Assembly (NCBI RefSeq): GCF_009674485.1
Contig: NZ_WKJJ01000027.1
Coordinates: 31,918-95,917, forward strand
Origin: Pseudoduganella rivuli
GTDB taxonomy: Bacteria; Pseudomonadota; Gammaproteobacteria; Burkholderiales; Burkholderiaceae_D
Length of the DNA stretch: 64,000 bases
Reading direction: 5' to 3'
Shown in pieces: positions 41,436 through 50,557 of this stretch. The translations under genes and the position numbers were made by a program. Positions within the stretch are counted from its first letter, which is position 1. Each line of letters begins with the position of its first letter. Under the pieces are notes generated by a model, which was not told the DNA's origin, ran no database searches, and worked only from the letters and a program-made list of their open reading frames with translations.

Positions 41436-43103
41436 TTATGGATTCTTGATCAAGTCCAGCGCGTCATATGCATAGCCGGGGCTCAGATACAACGTGCCCG
41501 AACTGCCGCTGGCGGGCGCCAGGGTCAGGATGTTCTGGCCCACCACCAGCTGTTCCACGGGAATGGTGTACGAGAACATCGCGTTATTGCCACGGTACGT
41601 GCCCACCGTCAGGCTGCGGCTATTGGGCTGCGATGACGCCGCCGGCACGGTCGACGTCCAGCCATTGACCGTCACCTGCGGCCGCGCGCTGGCGTACGCC
41701 GCCGTGATGCCGACCCGCAGCGTATAGGTGGAAGTGGCCGACAGCTGCGACTTGGCGAGATTGAAGCGCACGGTCATGCTGCCATTCACGTTCTTCCATT
41801 GGTAGGCGGGGAACCCGGTTGATGGCGTCGACGTGCCGACGATGTAGTCGGCCGGCGTCCAGTACGCCATGCGCACGTCGGACGGATGCATGGCGTTGAC
41901 TTTGTCGCCGTTGAGGAATTCCTTCGGCGTGCCATCCCAGTTCCCGATGCGCCACAGCGCGGTTTCCGCGGACGGATCGTTGGCAATCGTGATGGTATTC
42001 AAGGTTTGCGTGCCGCCCGCGCTGACGGTCACGTTGCGCGTATCGACCGCCAGCTCGTTCTTGTAGATCGTCATCGTGTACGTGCCGGGCAACATGCCGG
42101 TCTTGTTGATGCTGCCGGTCGACGCATTGGCGCTGGCCCAGTATTGCGCGGTGCTGTTGGCGAAGCCCACCGTGTACGGGTAATTCGTGTCGCGGCCATT
42201 GATCCCCACCAGCGCGACGCCACCCCGCCCTGCCGCCCCGACATAACCGGTCAACCCCAGGTTGGCGACCCAGTCCATGTTCGGCATGGCCGGCGTCGCG
42301 CCGTTCGTGAACACCAGCGCATACGGGCCATGGAAGCCCATGCGGAACGCTTCCGTCTGTTCGTGGCCGGAATTCAGGTAGTTGTACAGTTCCGTGTCGC
42401 CATCGTTGGTGGTGCTGGCGCTCTGGTTCTGGATGTCGCGGTAGAACGGACCGCCGGAACTGCCTTCGCGGTTATCGAACGCCATGTACACGCCGACGTT
42501 GCTGCCGGTGATGCCGCGCAGGCCGTATTCGATGGAACGCTGGTTGCCGTAATACTTGGAGCGGGTTTCGCCATTGGCCAGGCCGAACACGTCGGAGCTT
42601 TCTATCGCGCCCGTGGTGTTGGACAGGTTCGATTCCTGCGGCACATTGGTCAGCACGGCCGCCTTCATGCGCGTGATCCAGCGGAATTCACCCACAGACG
42701 GTTCGGCCGTGATGTAGGTACCCATCACGATATTGTTTTCGTTGCGGCGCGCCAGGTAGTAATGGGTGCAGGAGCCCGTCTGCACGGTGACCTTGATGGT
42801 GTCGGTATCGACTTGCTGCGCATCGACGGCAACGTCGGTGATGCCGGTGTACAGGCCACTGAAACCGCTGGCGATATGGCTGCCCTTGGTCTGGCCCTGC
42901 AGTTCGACGCCGTTGTAATTAAGGCTGGAAATGTCGCCGATGCCGGCGCGGCTGATTTTCACGCGCTGGACTTTGAACACCAGGCCGGCGCCGGTGTCGA
43001 TGGTGTAGTCGTTGGCGGTGGAAGTCAGGCCGAACGCGGCCTGGACGTTGAGGGATAAGGCGGACAATACGAGGCCGGCTGCGGCCAGGGTTTTCTTGTG
43101 CAT
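41436..43103 (-). CDS. Secreted rhamnogalacturonan lyase, PL4 type
   Basis: The 555-residue protein has a clean signal peptide (1-22, ending NVQA) and the three-part plan of PL4 rhamnogalacturonan endolyases: an N-terminal catalytic beta-sandwich (about 25-270; FGLTSTANDYTIDTG, VQRVKISRAGIGDISSLNYNG), a fibronectin-like domain (about 290-370; GYVGAAGRGGVALVGING, GMLPGTYTMTIYKNELAV) and a C-terminal carbohydrate-binding-like domain (about 375-550; DGTPKEFLNGDKVNAMHPSDVRM). It would cleave the alternating rhamnose-galacturonate backbone of pectin outside the cell. This fits a plant- or soil-associated organism. Confidence 0.82.
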   Translation of the reverse strand: MHKKTLAAAGLVLSALSLNVQAAFGLTSTANDYTIDTGAGLVFKVQRVKISRAGIGDISSLNYNGVELQGQTKGSHIASGFSGLYTGITDVAVDAQQVDTDTIKVTVQTGSCTHYYLARRNENNIVMGTYITAEPSVGEFRWITRMKAAVLTNVPQESNLSNTTGAIESSDVFGLANGETRSKYYGNQRSIEYGLRGITGSNVGVYMAFDNREGSSGGPFYRDIQNQSASTTNDGDTELYNYLNSGHEQTEAFRMGFHGPYALVFTNGATPAMPNMDWVANLGLTGYVGAAGRGGVALVGINGRDTNYPYTVGFANSTAQYWASANASTGSINKTGMLPGTYTMTIYKNELAVDTRNVTVSAGGTQTLNTITIANDPSAETALWRIGNWDGTPKEFLNGDKVNAMHPSDVRMAYWTPADYIVGTSTPSTGFPAYQWKNVNGSMTVRFNLAKSQLSATSTYTLRVGITAAYASARPQVTVNGWTSTVPAASSQPNSRSLTVGTYRGNNAMFSYTIPVEQLVVGQNILTLAPASGSSGTLYLSPGYAYDALDLIKNP

Positions 43104-43194
43104 CGCGTCTCCATTGGTATAGTTGGTATGACCGCTATTCGGGCGGCAAACCAGCTTAGATGGGAAGCGTTTGGCGTTGGACTCGACTTGGTGA

Positions 43195-43749
43195 TTATTG
43201 CAATGCCGGGTTCTGGAACTCGATGCGGTTGTTGGCGTAGGCCCGCTTGCTGTGGTGGCCGAACACGCGCAGGTTTTCCTTGTTGTCCGCATTCGATTGC
43301 GCGCGCTTCAGGCGGCGCATCAGAGCCGGATCGTCGTTCGGCGTGTCCGTGGCGCTGAAGACATCGCGCCGGACACTTCCCCTGGCATCCGCGCCCCGTG
43401 AAATCATTGTCAGCGTGCGGCTGGCCGGATCGAAGTACAACCGCATCGCATCGGTATTCATGTCTTGCAGGTAGACGCCGCCGTCATGCCATTGCGCGTA
43501 CCAGTGGTTGTCGCAGGCAGCCTTCGGTGCACGGTTCCATTCGCAGGCCATCAGGATCAGCACGTGCTCGTCATCCAGCGTCTTGATGGCGATACGGCCC
43601 TTGGTGTAGTTCCACGTGCTGACGGGCGCCGTGGTGGACGACGCCAACGTATATTCCCCTTCGAGCTGCCGCAGCGGCGCCTGGGCCGCAACGGCTGAGC
43701 AAAAACCCAGCGCGGCCACTGCCGCGAATGTGCACGTGTATCTGGTCAT
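43195..43749 (-). CDS. Secreted protein of unknown function
   Basis: This 184-residue protein has a signal peptide (MTRYTCTFAAVAALGFCSAVAAQA, cleavage near residue 22) and a mature part rich in beta structure: LEGEYTLASSTTAPVSTWNYT, HVLILMACEWNRAPKAACDNHWYAQW and VYLQDMNTDAMRLYFDP. Three Cys residues lie in or near the mature part. I recognise no family. The start chosen gives the signal peptide; the frame stays open upstream to 44064 but is then antisense to the SnoaL-like gene. Its ATG is only 13 bases from the divergent gene's ATG. Confidence 0.65.
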   Translation of the reverse strand: MTRYTCTFAAVAALGFCSAVAAQAPLRQLEGEYTLASSTTAPVSTWNYTKGRIAIKTLDDEHVLILMACEWNRAPKAACDNHWYAQWHDGGVYLQDMNTDAMRLYFDPASRTLTMISRGADARGSVRRDVFSATDTPNDDPALMRRLKRAQSNADNKENLRVFGHHSKRAYANNRIEFQNPALQ

Positions 43750-43762
43750 GGAGGACTTGCCG

Positions 43763-44182
43763 ATGGACAAAGACCTGCACGATTTTAAGCGTTTTATGGA
43801 AGAACGTTCGCGCGCTTCCACGGCGTTTGTGAACGGTGACATCGGGCCACTGGCGGCGCTATCCGCCACCTCTTCACCCGCGACGTTTTTTAGCCCGAAC
43901 GGCGGCGTGGTGCAAGGCGCCGAGGACGTCAACGCCGCCAACACCAAAGGGGCCAAGGCCTTTGCATCGGGCGAAAGCACGTTCACGGTGCTGCACATGG
44001 CGGCCGGTGGCGACGTGGCTTTCTGGAGCGGCTTGCAGCATGCAAAGGTCAGGTTTGCCGGCAAGCCGGATGACGTGACGATGGCGTTGCGCGTGACGGA
44101 GGCGTTCCGCCGGGAGGATGGGTGGTGGCTGCTGGTGCATCGGCACGCGGATCCGTTGGTCGAGGAGGCTAGGCCGCATTAG
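43763..44182 (+). CDS. SnoaL/DUF4440-like (NTF2-fold) protein
   Basis: This 139-residue cytoplasmic protein has an NTF2-like pattern: helix FKRFMEERSRASTAFVNGDIGPL, SPATFFSPNGGVVQGAEDV, and the closing strands ALRVTEAFRREDGWWLLVHRHADPL with the typical W-x-x-x-H-x-H ending. Members bind small ligands or act on steroid-like or polyketide substrates; no reaction can be assigned. GGAGGA eight bases before the ATG at 43763 supports this start. The stop overlaps the end of the convergent helicase gene by four bases. Confidence 0.78.
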   Translation: MDKDLHDFKRFMEERSRASTAFVNGDIGPLAALSATSSPATFFSPNGGVVQGAEDVNAANTKGAKAFASGESTFTVLHMAAGGDVAFWSGLQHAKVRFAGKPDDVTMALRVTEAFRREDGWWLLVHRHADPLVEEARPH

Positions 44183-47100
44183 CCGCCAGCCAGCCCTGCT
44201 GCCAGCCGGTCCTGCAAATCCCCGCCTACCCGCTTGAATCCCAGCAGACGTGCAGCTGACCTGATCAGTTCTGCGTCTGCACCACCCGCATTATCCGTCC
44301 TGGCTATTGCAAGTGCAGCACGGATTTCAAGCATTGAGATATTGGCTGCTTTTACTGTGGCACCGGTTTCTTCAGCCCTGTCCCGTACCGGGACAGCCTC
44401 CAGTTGTACTTTTGTGAACCAGAAATCGCCATCCGACAGCACGTCTTCCTCCAAGGCTTGCGCCATTTCGAACGCAGCTTTTGTAGCGCTGACAATTCGT
44501 ACACCGGCCTTCTCTTTACCAAAAGAAGACGCTACACGACGCGCGGCCTCCTCGTAATGAATAGGCCCTTCCTCACGCACAATACGAATGACAAGCCCAG
44601 CCAATCGATTCGTCGGGATTTCATGCGGCTCGTAAGGCCCCATCGCGACAACGCAACGCTTGTAAGGCGGCATTTGTTTGGCAGCTATTTCCGGCAATAC
44701 CGGTATCGAGGAAACTGATGGCACAATCAGTTCAAGGGGAGTTGAATCAGCACTCGCTGCATTGGCGCCTTTTATGGCTATAGCAGCCTCGGAGGCTGCT
44801 TTTGCTTCATCAAGCGCACGCCGCAAACGCTCAATCTCTGCTTTACGGTTGTAGAACCAGTCAGTGCTCCAGATACGGTGAAAGCGCCAGCCCAAATGTT
44901 CCAAGACATCCTGGCGCAAGCGGTCGCGCTCCCGCGCCCATAGTGCGCTGTGATAAGTCGCTCCATCACATTCCACTGCAAGCAAATAGCTTCCCGGCCG
45001 GTCCGCATGACGAACACCCAAGTCGATACGAAATCCACTAGCTCCGACTTGCGCATCTGGTAAATAACCCAGGCTCTCGACAACATTCGCCACATCCTCT
45101 TCAAATGGCGATTCAGGGCCCCCTCCGCCAGCATAGGCGCCCGCCAGCGCCGCACCGCTGGCATAGTCCAGGTAATGCTTCAGAATCCGCACGCCGTCAC
45201 GGGAGGTTCGGCTTGGATCAATGTCAGCCGGGTCAAATGAAGCAAAGACTTCGCAGCGCAAGCGCGCGCGCGTAAACAAGACATTCAGCCTGCGCTCACC
45301 GCCCTCGCCGTTAACCGGCCCAAAACTCATGCTGGTAAGACGTCCGCCTGCAATCACCGGTCCGTAGCAAACGCTCACAAGGATGACATCCCGCTCATCC
45401 CCTTGAACGTTTTCGATGTTCTTTACAAACACGCTTTCAGCACACCCATCGCGCAGGAAATCGTCCAGAACTCGATCGCTGCGGCGATGCAATTCCAGCA
45501 ATTCTGAAATCAGATTACGCTGCGCCGATGAAAACGTTACGATACCCAGCGAAGTATCCGGGGAATTGCGCGCATGTTCCGCCACCCGGCGAACGATAGC
45601 TTCGCCTTCCAGCCGATTATCCCGCTTGCCCCCCTTATCGTAGACACCATCGACACGCGTAAACTTCAAGCCGAAAGCGGGATCGCTTTGTAATGGTGAT
45701 GGTGGAAGAATCAGCTTGTCACCATAAAATTCGCGGTTGGAAACGTGAATCAGCGATGGATCACGAGAACGATAGTGCCACTGCAGCATGCGGGAATTCA
45801 GGCCACGGGCTTCGCATAGGCTGAGAATGCTTTCCATGGCCCCAACCTTCGCCGCACTGCCCAGCAACTCGTCGGTATTGTCTTCATCCGCCGCTTCGTC
45901 CACCTCATCGCTTAGCAGGCGGTCAAAGAACGATGATGGCGGCAATTGTTTCTGGTCCCCTACCACCACGATTTGCGCTGCCCGCGTAATGGCGCCCAAC
46001 GCTTCCTCCGGGCGAACCTGCGATGCCTCATCTATCACCAACAAATCAAATGTCAACGCACCCGGCGGCAGGTACTGCGCCACCGAAATTGGACTCATCA
46101 GCATTACAGGCTTGATACGCTGCAGGGCGGTACCGGCAGTGGCGAACAGCTTGCGTAACGCAATATGACCCCGCTTCTTGCCTATTTCTCCGCGGATCAC
46201 TTTCATCTCGCCCATTGCCCCCTGTGGCACTTGTGCCAAATGCCCTGCCACGATACTGGTGACGTTGTTCTTCAGGTGCGCGCGCTCATACGCAACAAAT
46301 TCGGAAACGTTTCGATGACGATCCTGCAGAACAATCTCGCGCAGCAGTGGCGATGCTTCCCGGGCCATATTCCAAAGCGCCTCTGCCCGGGCGTAGCGAA
46401 CCTCATTTGCAGCATCCGAAGCTAACAGCGTACCAGCCCGCATCTTCATACCAATATCGGGAATACCGGCTTTATCGATCTTCAAAGCCTGTGCTTGCAA
46501 CGCCACCCAGCCTGGATAGCGCTCCATCGATGCCGACATGCCCCGCATCCACGAGGCGATCAAGCGGAATTCGCGGTGAGCCGCGAATACCTTTTCGCTT
46601 GGCCGCAACATCACCACAACTTCATCGATTGCAGCGAGTGCATGCGGCTGCAGTTTTTCAATACGTACCAGCAATTCCAAAAGGTGTTCTCGCTGGCTTG
46701 CCAATGCAAGCAACTGCACTGGCCCGCACGGTATCGGAGTATGTTGAGCTTGTTCGCACCAGACAAGCACAGCCCGCAAGCGCATGAAATCTGTCATCTC
46801 TCCGCGCCACTCCGAGCCCAACGATTGCGCACAATAGGCATCATCGGTCTTCCAGCGTGCCTTCAGTGCATGAATACCTAGCAAGCTATCCAGCAACGCC
46901 AGTCTTTCCGCCGCGGTCTTTGGCAATGCGCCTCGCAACATCCCTGCCAATTGACGCGAAGCACCACGATATGCGCCAAACCATCGGGCAAAAAACGATT
47001 GCGCCCCTTCCGCCAGGGCGCCTCGCAATGCGAGTGGCGATGTCTCGAACGCTGAGTCAACAAACAACGCACGGGCCGCATCACGTTCGGTACGCCATGC

Positions 47101-48906
47101 AACACCAGCTTCCACAATCTGCCGCAATCGCCCGATATCCTGCAAAGATTGTACCTGTAAGGCAAGCTCCGTTTCGTCCGCAGGCAAACCGCACAATGCC
47201 GTCAGCGTTTCCGCCAGCGTCCGGCCATTGGCTGCGGTCAGGGGAAAGTCGACTCCAAGTACTCCAGCCGCTTCGGACAGCGCTGCACTGTAGTCTTCAA
47301 TGCGTTGAATTGCGCTATCCAGCAATCGCGTCAGCCGGGACAGGTCGGTCGGCTGCAAATCAAGGTTCCCGATGCCCACAAACGGATGTGCGTCCGGATG
47401 TCCTTCCGTGGACAGCAACTCACCGTACTTGTTCAGCACGTCGATCAGCGCATTTACTTGCCCGGACGCCATCCCTGTGAGGCTCTTGTCACCAATGCTG
47501 GGGGCGGGCACTTGCCGCCCAATCAGCAGCGACTGCGTTCCCATGACACTGAACGGCGTTTCCCCGCTTACACCTATCGGCCGATGCAATTGCTGGATCG
47601 CGAGATTCAACCTGTCCCGCGCCTGGGTTAGCTCGGTGGGTGCGCCAGGCATTGCGGGTGTAGCAGACGATGATTTGGCGATGGTGTGTGCCAACTCGGC
47701 AAGCACAGCCTTCTTATTTGCTGTACGGGAATGCAGTTCCAGGCAAATATCTTTCAAGCCCACTTTGACCAGCCGCTCATGCACAACGGACAATGCCGCC
47801 ATTTTTTCGGCCACAAACAGTACGCGCCGTCCTTCCCTTACTGCTGCCGCAATGATATTGGTAATGGTCTGCGACTTACCTGTTCCCGGTGGTCCCTGCA
47901 CTACGAGGTTACGTCCCTGCCGGACTTCTTCGATCACAATGGCCTGCGAAGCATCGGCATCAACCACATGAAAGATTTTTTCCGGTGGCAGCAAGTCATC
48001 CAAGCGATCTTCCGCGCGAATCAGTGGCGACTCGGATGCAAAGCCTTCATAAAGCAAACCCTGCGTAAGACCATGCTTTGTTAACGCCCCATCTGGCCAC
48101 GCATCCGGCGACAGGTCACGGTACATGAGCAGCTTCGAGAACGAAAAGAAACCAAGCTGCATGCCGTCGTGCTCTATTTCCCAGTTGGCATGATGTGAGA
48201 TCACCGACGCGATCTGGTCGAAATACGCAGCAGGAGTCCAGCCTTCATCAGTCTCGAGTTCGGGCAATGTCAGGCCGAAATCGTCTTTAAGACGCTGTTG
48301 CAAAGGAAGATTAGTGACCAGATCTTCGTCACGCAAACGCAGGTCATAAGTTGAAGTCCGCTGGTTGCGAACTAGTTGTACGGGCAACAGCACCAATGGC
48401 GCACTGCGGGGCATGGCGGATGCCTTATCCTCAAACCACGTGAGAAACCCAAGCGCCAGGTAAAGCACGTTGACGCCGGACTCCTCTTCTGCCGTCTGCG
48501 CTTCACGGGCAATTTTCAACAAGCGCTTTTGAAGCGCGTCCGGGCCCAGCCGGGTTTCCAATAAAGAGTCTGTATAACGCTCAGTATCAAATTCCTGCTC
48601 AGCGTTGCCAGCCAATCGAAGGTCATCTGGCTCTGTATCCTTGCCGATCGCAAGGAAACGCATAGCCTTCCCGCTGGAAAGAATTGCGTAAATATCGTCG
48701 GAACGTTCGTTGACGATATTAATGACGTTACCTCGAGTACTTTGTCGATTTACATGCACCAAGCGATTGCGAGTACCCGTCTCGACCAATCGTTTCCTTG
48801 CATCATCGAACAAACGTGCCAATGCCGGCTTGTCCTTGCCATGCGGCGGCTGTACAACGGCAGTATCACTCTGCCCATTCACTATTTCATCCATTCCGTT
48901 TGCCAT
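44179..48906 (-). CDS. DUF4011 / SF1 helicase / PD-(D/E)XK nuclease / DUF3320 protein
   Basis: This 1575-residue cytoplasmic protein has an N-terminal DUF4011 region (about 25-200; TRNRLVHVNR, LYLALGFLTWFED), a split superfamily-1 helicase core (Walker A VVQGPPGTGKSQT near 335-345; Walker B LLVIDEASQ near 957; C-terminal helicase with NIENVQGDERDVILVSV and GERRLNVLFTRAR), a nuclease domain of the Vsr-like/DUF559-like type (SPFEEDV near 1265, RIDLGV, AVECDGATYHS near 1310, RERDRLRQ) and DUF3320 near the end (about 1430-1500). All expected nuclease acidic residues are present. Large helicase-nucleases of this plan are frequent on defence islands; that role is inference. I chose the ATG at 48906 because AAAGG lies eight bases upstream. 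Confidence 0.85.
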   Translation of the reverse strand: MANGMDEIVNGQSDTAVVQPPHGKDKPALARLFDDARKRLVETGTRNRLVHVNRQSTRGNVINIVNERSDDIYAILSSGKAMRFLAIGKDTEPDDLRLAGNAEQEFDTERYTDSLLETRLGPDALQKRLLKIAREAQTAEEESGVNVLYLALGFLTWFEDKASAMPRSAPLVLLPVQLVRNQRTSTYDLRLRDEDLVTNLPLQQRLKDDFGLTLPELETDEGWTPAAYFDQIASVISHHANWEIEHDGMQLGFFSFSKLLMYRDLSPDAWPDGALTKHGLTQGLLYEGFASESPLIRAEDRLDDLLPPEKIFHVVDADASQAIVIEEVRQGRNLVVQGPPGTGKSQTITNIIAAAVREGRRVLFVAEKMAALSVVHERLVKVGLKDICLELHSRTANKKAVLAELAHTIAKSSSATPAMPGAPTELTQARDRLNLAIQQLHRPIGVSGETPFSVMGTQSLLIGRQVPAPSIGDKSLTGMASGQVNALIDVLNKYGELLSTEGHPDAHPFVGIGNLDLQPTDLSRLTRLLDSAIQRIEDYSAALSEAAGVLGVDFPLTAANGRTLAETLTALCGLPADETELALQVQSLQDIGRLRQIVEAGVAWRTERDAARALFVDSAFETSPLALRGALAEGAQSFFARWFGAYRGASRQLAGMLRGALPKTAAERLALLDSLLGIHALKARWKTDDAYCAQSLGSEWRGEMTDFMRLRAVLVWCEQAQHTPIPCGPVQLLALASQREHLLELLVRIEKLQPHALAAIDEVVVMLRPSEKVFAAHREFRLIASWMRGMSASMERYPGWVALQAQALKIDKAGIPDIGMKMRAGTLLASDAANEVRYARAEALWNMAREASPLLREIVLQDRHRNVSEFVAYERAHLKNNVTSIVAGHLAQVPQGAMGEMKVIRGEIGKKRGHIALRKLFATAGTALQRIKPVMLMSPISVAQYLPPGALTFDLLVIDEASQVRPEEALGAITRAAQIVVVGDQKQLPPSSFFDRLLSDEVDEAADEDNTDELLGSAAKVGAMESILSLCEARGLNSRMLQWHYRSRDPSLIHVSNREFYGDKLILPPSPLQSDPAFGLKFTRVDGVYDKGGKRDNRLEGEAIVRRVAEHARNSPDTSLGIVTFSSAQRNLISELLELHRRSDRVLDDFLRDGCAESVFVKNIENVQGDERDVILVSVCYGPVIAGGRLTSMSFGPVNGEGGERRLNVLFTRARLRCEVFASFDPADIDPSRTSRDGVRILKHYLDYASGAALAGAYAGGGGPESPFEEDVANVVESLGYLPDAQVGASGFRIDLGVRHADRPGSYLLAVECDGATYHSALWARERDRLRQDVLEHLGWRFHRIWSTDWFYNRKAEIERLRRALDEAKAASEAAIAIKGANAASADSTPLELIVPSVSSIPVLPEIAAKQMPPYKRCVVAMGPYEPHEIPTNRLAGLVIRIVREEGPIHYEEAARRVASSFGKEKAGVRIVSATKAAFEMAQALEEDVLSDGDFWFTKVQLEAVPVRDRAEETGATVKAANISMLEIRAALAIARTDNAGGADAELIRSAARLLGFKRVGGDLQDRLAAGLAGG

Positions 48907-49034
48907 TGCTAGCACCTTTCATCAAGTGCGCTGGCAGGCTTCAGGTATTGCAGCGCTGCGTAAATTATAAGAAACCTACAAAGCCAAAGAAAGGAAACAC
49001 GTGAAATGAACGAATGCAAATATACAGGCTATGA

Positions 49035-49835
49035 TTACGGCACCCAAGCCTCCGCAAGGACTTTCCGAAACACGTTGGATAAACCAGGCTCAACATTCTT
49101 TCGCTCAAAATGCGCAGGCGCGATTGAGTGCAAGCGATCCAGTTCCTTGACAATGAATTCCTGGATCGCAGGCACTTGCGGTGACAGACCCAATTCCGGA
49201 CTGGCGCGCTTTTGTTCCAGCAGCGCATCGATGGCATTCAGCAATGGCCGGTCGCCATCGAGGGTTTCCAGCAGCTTGTGAAATTCGATCGGCGCCGGCG
49301 TGCCATACCGCTCGAGCCAGCGCACCGCAAGCAAGGGGCGCAGCACATAAAAGTACTTTTTCAATGGCACCAATTCCGTTTGCAAATATCCACGGAAATT
49401 CGTTTTTGCCATGCTGCGGTAATGGTAGATCCCGCTTTCAATGGAATACACATCGCGCATCAGCGCCCTGCTGTCGTCCGCAAATGCCCCCTGCTGCATA
49501 TAGATGATCGGGGACTGTATCCATTCCATAAACGCGGGATTGGATTTCCAGAACAGCCGCAAAGCCTTGCGCAAATCCCAGCCATTGACATCCAGGTCGT
49601 CGACAATCGGATACTCAATGACGTCGCGCTTTTCCTCGAGACCAACCGACAAGTACCATTCCGGGCGATTCACATAAATAAAGCGGGCATCGTAATCGCT
49701 GTTGGGAGATGCAAATCCCCACGCGCGGCTGCCCGATTCGACGGCCAGCAGTATTTTGACATCATGGTCGCGCTCAGCTTTCGCCAAGCGCGCGAGCACT
49801 TCCGCTCGAACGTGTTCTTCAATCATTCGCTGCAT
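49035..49835 (-). CDS. Nucleotidyltransferase, YcgL/RlaP type (COG3541)
   Basis: This 266-residue pol-beta-fold nucleotidyltransferase has GSRAWGFASPNSDYDARFIYV at about 35-55, containing the GS motif and the two catalytic Asp (47 and 49). The following EYPIVDDLDVNGWDLRKALRLF and a helical C-terminal part (about 140-260) match the COG3541 group, to which the RNA-repair-associated RlaP proteins belong. No RNA ligase is encoded nearby. The gene lies eight bases after the marC stop and 128 bases before the helicase-nuclease start, all on one strand, so it may be part of a small operon with the helicase. Confidence 0.82.
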   Translation of the reverse strand: MQRMIEEHVRAEVLARLAKAERDHDVKILLAVESGSRAWGFASPNSDYDARFIYVNRPEWYLSVGLEEKRDVIEYPIVDDLDVNGWDLRKALRLFWKSNPAFMEWIQSPIIYMQQGAFADDSRALMRDVYSIESGIYHYRSMAKTNFRGYLQTELVPLKKYFYVLRPLLAVRWLERYGTPAPIEFHKLLETLDGDRPLLNAIDALLEQKRASPELGLSPQVPAIQEFIVKELDRLHSIAPAHFERKNVEPGLSNVFRKVLAEAWVP

Positions 49836-49843
49836 TCTTCACA

Positions 49844-50440
49844 TTACAGGGTCTTCACAAACTCGCGTATACCGCCCAGCAGCATCTCGATCGACATCGC
49901 CGCCAGGATCAAGCCCATCAGGCGCTCGAATGCCGTCATCACTTGCGGACCCAGCACTTTCTGCAAGCGCTCGGCGCCGAGGAACACGGCCAGCCAGACG
50001 ATGACGACAGCGCCCAGTGCGGCCACGTGGATCACCACTTCGCCGGTACTTTCGCGGGAAAACAGCAGCACCGTGGCCAGCGCCGACGGGCCGGCCAGCG
50101 CCGGGATCGCCAGGGGCACAATGAATGGTTCGCCGCCTTCATTACGGCCCAGCACGCCATCCGGGTGCGGGAAAATCATGCGGATCGCGATCAGCAGCAG
50201 GATCACGCTGCCGGCGATGCGCAGCGACGCTTCCGACAGGCTCAGCGCCTTGAGAAAATGGCTGCCGAAGAACATGAACACCAGCAGCACCACGAACGCA
50301 ATCAGGCATTCCCGCACGACGATTTTCGGACGACGCGCCGCCGGCACTGTGGCCAGCGCTGTGGCAAATAACGGCACGTTGCCGAACGGGTCGGTCACCA
50401 GCAGCAACAGGATGAAGGTCTGGAAGAAGTCTTGGGTCAT
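49844..50440 (-). CDS. MarC-family inner-membrane protein
   Basis: This 198-residue protein has six predicted membrane helices and family motifs LLLLVTDPFGNVPLF near the start, PFIVPLAIPALAGPSALATVLLF in the middle, and a final ERLMGLILAAMSIEMLLGGI. The transported or sensed compound of MarC/UPF0056 proteins is not known; a link to antibiotic resistance was proposed early for E. coli and not upheld. Length is typical (about 200-220). It is probably the first gene of a unit with the nucleotidyltransferase. Confidence 0.92.
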   Translation of the reverse strand: MTQDFFQTFILLLLVTDPFGNVPLFATALATVPAARRPKIVVRECLIAFVVLLVFMFFGSHFLKALSLSEASLRIAGSVILLLIAIRMIFPHPDGVLGRNEGGEPFIVPLAIPALAGPSALATVLLFSRESTGEVVIHVAALGAVVIVWLAVFLGAERLQKVLGPQVMTAFERLMGLILAAMSIEMLLGGIREFVKTL

Positions 50441-50511
50441 GGAGGGTGGCTTTCAGCGAGTGATACAGTCTACACCACAGGCATGTCCCAGAGGAATCAT
50501 TTGGCCATGAC

Positions 50512-50538
50512 GAAAAAAAAGCGGGCCGCAGCCCGCTT
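50512..50538 (-). terminator. Terminator of the hisZ-purA-phosphoribosyltransferase operon
   Basis: AAGCGGGC and GCCCGCTT close a CGCA loop and are followed on the minus strand by eight T. It lies 20 bases after the last gene of the operon. Confidence 0.9.
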
Positions 50539-50557
50539 CTTTCGACTATCCGCAACA

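Noticed and set aside
44179..48906. Assignment of the helicase-nuclease to a specific named defence system
   Set aside because: The domain order is suggestive, but I cannot match it to one named system without a profile search.
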